DNA of 28,076 nucleotides. It comes from DYTH01 sp964552725 (GTDB lineage: Bacteria > Desulfobacterota > Syntrophia > Syntrophales > UBA5619). The notes under the pieces are model-generated. The model saw only the letters and a list, made by a program, of their open reading frames with translations. It made no database searches and was not told where the DNA came from. The translations under genes were made by a program, and so were the position numbers. Every line of letters starts with the position of its first letter. Position 1 is the first letter of the stretch. The stretch covers positions 1 through 28,076 of the forward strand of contig CAZKHU010000031.1 in assembly GCA_964552725.1 (NCBI GenBank). The letters are read 5' to 3'. Shown one piece after another: positions 24,629-28,076 of the stretch.

Positions 24629-25002
24629 GTCTCTGCTTTCATCCGTTCAATCAGAAGCGGCTCGTCCAGGGTTTTATAATGACGATAAATAACGATGGCC
24701 AGTGCAAAGGCAACCCCGCTTGTGGCGACGCCGACGACAATGGCGGTAAGCATCAGGCAGTGTTGAAGGGGGCTGATATACCGCGCCGCATCGGCTGCGC
24801 CTATCGCGGGATCGAGCACAGGCACCGTTGCCGACCACTTGGAAGCGCTCGCCACATAGAACATGATGATGGAAACCTGGAAAATGGTCATCCCGATCAG
24901 CTTCTTGGCGAGATTGTTCTTGAAAATCATCCCATACAGGCCAAGCAGCATAAGGATAAAGACCCCCCAGTAGGTGTAGTGTCCCAGAATGAAATCACTC
25001 AT
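24625..25002 (-). CDS. mrpC: Na+/H+ antiporter subunit MrpC (NuoK-like)
   Basis: A 125-residue, three-helix homologue of NuoK. NNLAKKLIGMTIFQVSIIMF, then SPLQHCLMLTAIVVGVATSG and AFALAIVIYRHYKTLDE match MrpC/MbhG. A loop of about 25 residues (SASKWSATVPVLDPAIG) lies between TM2 and TM3. ATG 25002 has GGAGGA upstream and is preferred over an upstream in-frame ATG at 25041 that lies inside mrpB. It overlaps mrpB by 8 bp and mrpD by 4 bp. Confidence 0.92.
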   Translation of the reverse strand: MSDFILGHYTYWGVFILMLLGLYGMIFKNNLAKKLIGMTIFQVSIIMFYVASASKWSATVPVLDPAIGAADAARYISPLQHCLMLTAIVVGVATSGVAFALAIVIYRHYKTLDEPLLIERMKAET

Positions 25003-25435
25003 GGGGATCTTCCTCCAGTAAATCGTCGTAGATGGCAACAAGAATCGCCATGACCGCCACGCCCACGCCGATTTCGACCATCAGGATGCCGAGAGAACGA
25101 AGTTCAGGCGCGGTAAATCCGGGAAAGGGGAGAAAGGCGTAGTTGAGAAATTCCCCTCCCGAAAGCATTGCCGTAAAACCGGTGCCGAAGTAGATCAGGA
25201 CGCCGATTGAACCAAGAGGCGTCCCCAGGATTTTTTTAAACTGAAGCTGAGCGATATCATAACCGGCGGCCAGGCGAATCAGCAGGAGGGCAGCCGCAAG
25301 CATTGTCCCCCCCTGGAACCCTCCTCCGGGACTATAATGTCCGTGAAATATTACATAAAGCCCGAAGAGCATGATAAAGGGGGCGACAGCTCCGCTTACG
25401 GTCAGTATTATGGGATTGTATTTATAGGCAAGCAT
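24995..25435 (-). CDS. mrpB: Na+/H+ antiporter subunit MrpB
   Basis: A 146-residue, four-helix membrane subunit with the MrpB/MnhB hallmark GHYSPGGGFQGGTMLAAALL (about 32-51). The final helix runs to YDDLLEEDPHE. A good AAGGGGG box precedes the ATG. It lies 34 bp after the MbhE-like gene, the same relative order as in Mbh and Mrp systems. Confidence 0.93.
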   Translation of the reverse strand: MLAYKYNPIILTVSGAVAPFIMLFGLYVIFHGHYSPGGGFQGGTMLAAALLLIRLAAGYDIAQLQFKKILGTPLGSIGVLIYFGTGFTAMLSGGEFLNYAFLPFPGFTAPELRSLGILMVEIGVGVAVMAILVAIYDDLLEEDPHE

Positions 25436-25469
25436 TCCGGTAACCCCCTTAAAAATGACGCTCTAAAAA

Positions 25470-25805
25470 CTATTGCTCCATCTGCCGTTGTTCACGGGAA
25501 TTCCTGAAGGACTTTTTTCTCTTTCGTAAAACCAGAAAACAGATCAACCCGGCCGTGAGAATGACCGTTTCTTCGCCCAATGTGTCAAAGCCGCGATAAT
25601 CGGCAAGGATAACTGTTACCATATTGGGAGTTTCTGCATCCTTAAGGGCATTGCGGATGTAGAAGGAAGATGCGCCGGGAGATCCCGCCAAGCTTTTGAT
25701 TGCGTGCATGCCGGCCGCGGAATCGCCGCGATTGGGGAGTCCCGTCGCGGCATACATCAGCAGCGCCCCAAAGGCTGCCAGTGATAACCATTTGATTATT
25801 TTCAA
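25470..25805 (-). CDS. MbhE-like subunit (split C-terminal part of MrpA)
   Basis: A 111-residue protein with two membrane helices (about 5-22 and 82-94) and a conserved stretch NMVTVILADYRGFDTLGEE (61-79) typical of the last domain of MrpA and of MbhE in membrane-bound hydrogenases. The C-terminus is basic and Gln-rich. Its ATG overlaps the stop of the MbhD-like gene (ATGA). Here the MrpA C-terminal domains are separate genes, as in archaeal Mbh clusters. Confidence 0.88.
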   Translation of the reverse strand: MKIIKWLSLAAFGALLMYAATGLPNRGDSAAGMHAIKSLAGSPGASSFYIRNALKDAETPNMVTVILADYRGFDTLGEETVILTAGLICFLVLRKRKKSFRNSREQRQMEQ

Positions 25806-26047
25806 TCCCCGCTCCTTCTCGACGTCCGAAAAATCAGGACAACAAAAAAGATGCCCGTCACCCCGGCGCCGACTACCGCCTCGGTAAAACCCACGTCAAT
25901 CGCCCCCATCACCGCGTAAAGCAGGGCCGATATAAAGCTGAAGACGCCGAGGGTGACTACCGCCGTCAACAGATCCTTGACCATCAGGGAAATAACCGCT
26001 GAAACAATAAGAAAAACAGCGAGAATCGTCTCTATTTCCCAGTACAT
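25802..26047 (-). CDS. MbhD-like subunit (DUF4040-type, split part of MrpA)
   Basis: An 81-residue, three-helix protein. VKDLLTAVVTLGVFSFISAL and YAVMGAIDVGFTEAVVGAGV match the MbhD/DUF4040 domain that is fused to the C-terminus of full MrpA. The start at 26047 is set by a textbook AAGGAGG box six bases upstream; the in-frame ATG 12 codons earlier lies inside mrpG and lacks one. It overlaps the mrpG 3' end by 16 bp and the MbhE-like gene by 4 bp. Confidence 0.88.
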   Translation of the reverse strand: MYWEIETILAVFLIVSAVISLMVKDLLTAVVTLGVFSFISALLYAVMGAIDVGFTEAVVGAGVTGIFFVVLIFRTSRRSGD

Positions 26048-26367
26048 TGTTTTTCCTCCTTGTCGTTTCCCTTTCTGAACCATGGCTTCAGCCCGCTCTG
26101 GAAGGCCGCATTGGCCAGGGCATGGGTTCCGGTCGGATTCGTCAAAAAAACAAAAATGAGAATGAAAAGGAGTTTGGCGCTGTTAAGAGTCAGCCCCTCG
26201 ATAAGGATCATTCCCAAAATAACGAGCATTATCCCCAGCGTATCGCTTTTTCCTGTGGCATGATTGCGGGTATAGAAATCCGGCAGTCTGATTAAACCAA
26301 TGCTTCCGACCAGCATGAAAAAGGCGCCTGCTATTACCGCTGCAATGCCGAAAATGTTGCCGATCAT
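26032..26367 (-). CDS. mrpG: Na+/H+ antiporter subunit MrpG
   Basis: A 111-residue, three-helix subunit with the family motif GSIGLIRLPDFYTRNHATGK (21-40) and SDTLG, then IFVFLTNPTGTHALANAA. The C-terminal tail is charged. Its start overlaps the mrpF stop by 4 bp. MrpE, F and G form the accessory side of Mrp and Mbh complexes. Confidence 0.93.
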   Translation of the reverse strand: MIGNIFGIAAVIAGAFFMLVGSIGLIRLPDFYTRNHATGKSDTLGIMLVILGMILIEGLTLNSAKLLFILIFVFLTNPTGTHALANAAFQSGLKPWFRKGNDKEEKQCTGK

Positions 26368-26633
26368 TGATCCACCTTGCTGATTATTATGAACTTTGCA
26401 ATGGCGACAATGCCGATAAAATTAAGGGCGGCATAGGCAAGGGTAATATCGACAAACATGTCAAACCTGTTAAACACAAACCCTATCGCCAGAATCAATA
26501 CCATGGTTTTGGTGCCGATTGCCCCGGCGCCCAGCATCCTGTCAAAAATGGTGGGGCCCTTGACAACCCGGTAAAGGGGGATAAAGATAATACAGGTCAG
26601 GATAACCGTATAGTATAAGAAAAATCTGTCCAT
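26364..26633 (-). CDS. mrpF: Na+/H+ antiporter subunit MrpF
   Basis: An 89-residue, three-helix membrane protein. The segments YRVVKGPTIFDRMLGAGAIG, VFNRFDMFVDITLAYAALNF and a last AKFII fit MrpF/MbhB. The length is standard. It starts 12 bp after mrpE and overlaps mrpG by 4 bp. Confidence 0.93.
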   Translation of the reverse strand: MDRFFLYYTVILTCIIFIPLYRVVKGPTIFDRMLGAGAIGTKTMVLILAIGFVFNRFDMFVDITLAYAALNFIGIVAIAKFIIISKVDQ

Positions 26634-26645
26634 TTGATTTACCGA

Positions 26646-27203
26646 TTACGCCCTTGTTAATTCTACCTCTTTCACAACCTTGCCGGGATTCCGTTCGAAG
26701 AGCTTCGCCACTTGTCCGGGCAGGGAGCCGTCGATAATCCCGGAAGACGAAGCATCCATCAGCGAATGGACAAGAAATTCATCACCCTCGATTCTCACGG
26801 TAATCGTTCCCGGCGTCAGCGTAATGGAGTTGCCGAGGATAACCCGGTAGGTCGTATTTTGCAAAGACGTCTTGAACCGCACCAGCGACGGATCAATGGG
26901 ACAACGGGGACGCAAGACGACCGAGGCTACCTGCAGGCTCGCAACGACAATCTGCCATATCAGCCAGGGGATATACCCCGTCAAATTCAGCATGGAAAGC
27001 CTCTGACTTTCCGACTTCTCATGAAGCGAGAAGAGACGCTTTCTCAACGGATAATTAAGCAGCATGACGACAAAAACAGAGAAAATTCCGAAGGAAACAT
27101 GCAGGGGATCATAATGACCGCTCAACAGCAGCCAAAAAACCAACAACAGAAATGCTTCTATGAGCGAGTTTCTCAGAAAACGGTACTGGCGGGATGTTTT
27201 CAT
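26646..27203 (-). CDS. mrpE: Na+/H+ antiporter subunit MrpE
   Basis: A 185-residue protein with two or three N-terminal membrane helices (FLLLVFWLLLSGHYDPLHV) and a cytoplasmic domain with PRCPIDPSLVRFKTSLQNT and NSITLTPGTITVRIEGDEF, the MrpE/MbhA signature. First gene of the mrp operon; 160 bp lie between it and engB. The start has only a weak ribosome binding site (AGGA 15 nt upstream), but no better in-frame start exists. Confidence 0.92.
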   Translation of the reverse strand: MKTSRQYRFLRNSLIEAFLLLVFWLLLSGHYDPLHVSFGIFSVFVVMLLNYPLRKRLFSLHEKSESQRLSMLNLTGYIPWLIWQIVVASLQVASVVLRPRCPIDPSLVRFKTSLQNTTYRVILGNSITLTPGTITVRIEGDEFLVHSLMDASSSGIIDGSLPGQVAKLFERNPGKVVKEVELTRA

Positions 27204-27338
27204 GCTGTCATAATTGCAATCCTGGCGACAAACATCAGGATGCCCCTTCTCTGTTTTTCACGGATTCGCTCCGGAAACAATCGAAAAAAATCGAGGAAGC
27301 AGCGGCACCGCTGGATAAGCTCATTAAGCGTGCGCGGT

Positions 27339-27367
27339 TCTCTATCAAACGCGGCACAGGGTGTCAA
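27339..27367 (-). promoter_or_regulatory. Putative extended -10 promoter of the mrp operon
   Basis: On the minus strand TTGACA (27367-27362) is followed after 17 bp by TAGAGA (27344-27339), with TG one base upstream of the -10 (27347-27346). The -35 overlaps the engB stop codon. The expected start near 27332 gives a leader of about 130 nt. The layout is the same as that before nuoA. Confidence 0.45.
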
Positions 27368-27948
27368 GCTAATTTTTTTTCAATCTCCCGCCAGACAGGT
27401 TCCTTTCCCTCGCCGGTTTTTGCCGAGAAAACAAGCAAATCCGGTTTAACGTCAGCGCTTATCAATTCTTCAATTGCACGTTTCCTTACGGCCAGCTCAT
27501 TGCGGGAAATTTTGTCCGTTTTGGTAAGAACCAGCAGGAAATCAATCGAATAATGCACAAGCCATCGCAGGAGCTGCATATCTTGATCAGAGGGATCGCG
27601 ACGAACGTCGAGGATCATGATCACAAACTTCAGCGTCTGCCTGTCGCCAAGATACGTCTCCACCATAGGTCCCCACTGCCGCCGTATCGCCTCAGGCGCC
27701 TTCGCATATCCATAACCGGGGAGATCAACGAAAAAAAACCTGTCGTTGACGAGGAAAAAATTGATCTCCTGAGTGCGCCCCGGGGTGGTACTGGTACGGG
27801 CAAGCCTTTTTCTGTTGAGCAGCGTGTTAATCAGGGATGACTTGCCGACATTGGATCGCCCGACAAAGGCCACCTCGGGAAGGCCGGCGGGGGGGTAGTG
27901 GCGAGGTTCCTTTGCAGAAAGGACAAATTCCGCCGAAATAACTTTCAT
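27364..27948 (-). CDS. engB: Ribosome biogenesis GTP-binding protein EngB/YsxC
   Basis: A 194-residue TrmE-Era-type GTPase needed for assembly of the large ribosomal subunit. G-motifs are in order: GRSNVGKSS (30-38), TTPGRTQ, DLPGYGYAK, LTKTDK and SAKTGEG near the C-terminus. Length is typical. The ATG lacks a clear Shine-Dalgarno box. It sits between the RNase P RNA gene and mrpE on the same strand; its link to the antiporter operon is probably only positional. Confidence 0.96.
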   Translation of the reverse strand: MKVISAEFVLSAKEPRHYPPAGLPEVAFVGRSNVGKSSLINTLLNRKRLARTSTTPGRTQEINFFLVNDRFFFVDLPGYGYAKAPEAIRRQWGPMVETYLGDRQTLKFVIMILDVRRDPSDQDMQLLRWLVHYSIDFLLVLTKTDKISRNELAVRKRAIEELISADVKPDLLVFSAKTGEGKEPVWREIEKKLA

Positions 27949-27980
27949 GAAACAATACCGAGATATTTAAAAACTAAAAA

Positions 27981-28076
27981 GAGACGCCAAAGCAGACCGT
28001 AAGCCGAATTCTGTTTCGTCTCCCGGTTGCCCGAAAGACGACGATGATCATTCCTCTGGGGCAGCCGTTGCCGTCT
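27981..28076 (-). ncRNA. rnpB: RNase P RNA, 3' part (runs off the window)
   Basis: The minus strand contains the 3' conserved portion of a bacterial class A RNase P RNA: CAGAGGAATGATCATC, a hairpin region, then ACAGAATTCGGCTTACGGTC, the universal 3' half of helix P4 and its flank. GGTCTGCTTTGGCGTCTC would be the 3' strand of P1; its 5' partner is outside the window. A run of five T residues follows at 27980-27976, so P1 may also act as terminator. The exact mature 3' end is uncertain. Confidence 0.9.

Noticed and set aside
1..28076. CRISPR arrays, insertion sequences, integrase or att sites, tRNAs
   Set aside because: No repeat-spacer array, transposase motif, terminal inverted repeats or cloverleaf was found by reading both strands. 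The region looks like stable chromosome.

Overview
The window reads as chromosomal DNA of a fatty-acid- or aromatic-acid-degrading anaerobe. Two acyl-CoA dehydrogenases, an orphan branched-chain-amino-acid-type binding protein, a fused nuoCD and a complex I operon without nuoEFG together suggest a deltaproteobacterial (Desulfobacterota) lineage such as a Syntrophus/Smithella relative. This taxonomic guess is inference; no marker here settles it. No mobile element, CRISPR array or tRNA was seen.

Layout. Bases 1-4,350 (minus strand) hold an acyl-CoA dehydrogenase, a rho-independent terminator, a periplasmic binding protein and an AidB-like acyl-CoA dehydrogenase with a strong promoter overlapped by two operator-like repeats. 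Bases 4,454-7,584 (minus) hold a histidine kinase followed by an HD-GYP response regulator. A TetR-family regulator (7,705-8,310, plus) is divergent from the kinase. Bases 8,325-27,203 (minus) are one continuous energy-conservation region. It is transcribed from high to low coordinates: mrpE-F-G, two split pieces of the MrpA C-terminus (MbhD- and MbhE-like), mrpB-C-D, a second D-like subunit, a 72-residue membrane protein and a large A/L-like subunit. After a 155-bp gap with its own putative promoter come nuoA-B-CD-H-I-J-K, a third D-like subunit, an 82-residue membrane protein, nuoL, nuoM and nuoN. Upstream lie engB and the 3' end of RNase P RNA.

The main discovery candidate is this 19-kb region. 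An 11-subunit-type complex I without the NADH module (no NuoE, F or G) sits directly behind an Mrp/Mbh-type antiporter module, and the two share a duplicated gene triplet (D-like antiporter subunit, small two-helix protein, large antiporter subunit). Seven proton-antiporter-like subunits are encoded in all. One triplet copy completes the Mrp operon. The other is inserted between nuoK and nuoM, where its large member serves as NuoL and its D-like member is a surplus pump subunit. The two small proteins look like a conserved, poorly described partner of this subunit class. Both large subunits carry Asn where canonical NuoL has its TM7 pumping Lys. The two operons have putative promoters of the same unusual build (TTGACA, 14 nt, TGnTAGA).

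A plausible joint role is to couple oxidation of a low-potential carrier (ferredoxin, or an electron-transfer flavoprotein fed by acyl-CoA dehydrogenases) to H+/Na+ translocation, or to run in reverse. The donor cannot be read from the sequence.
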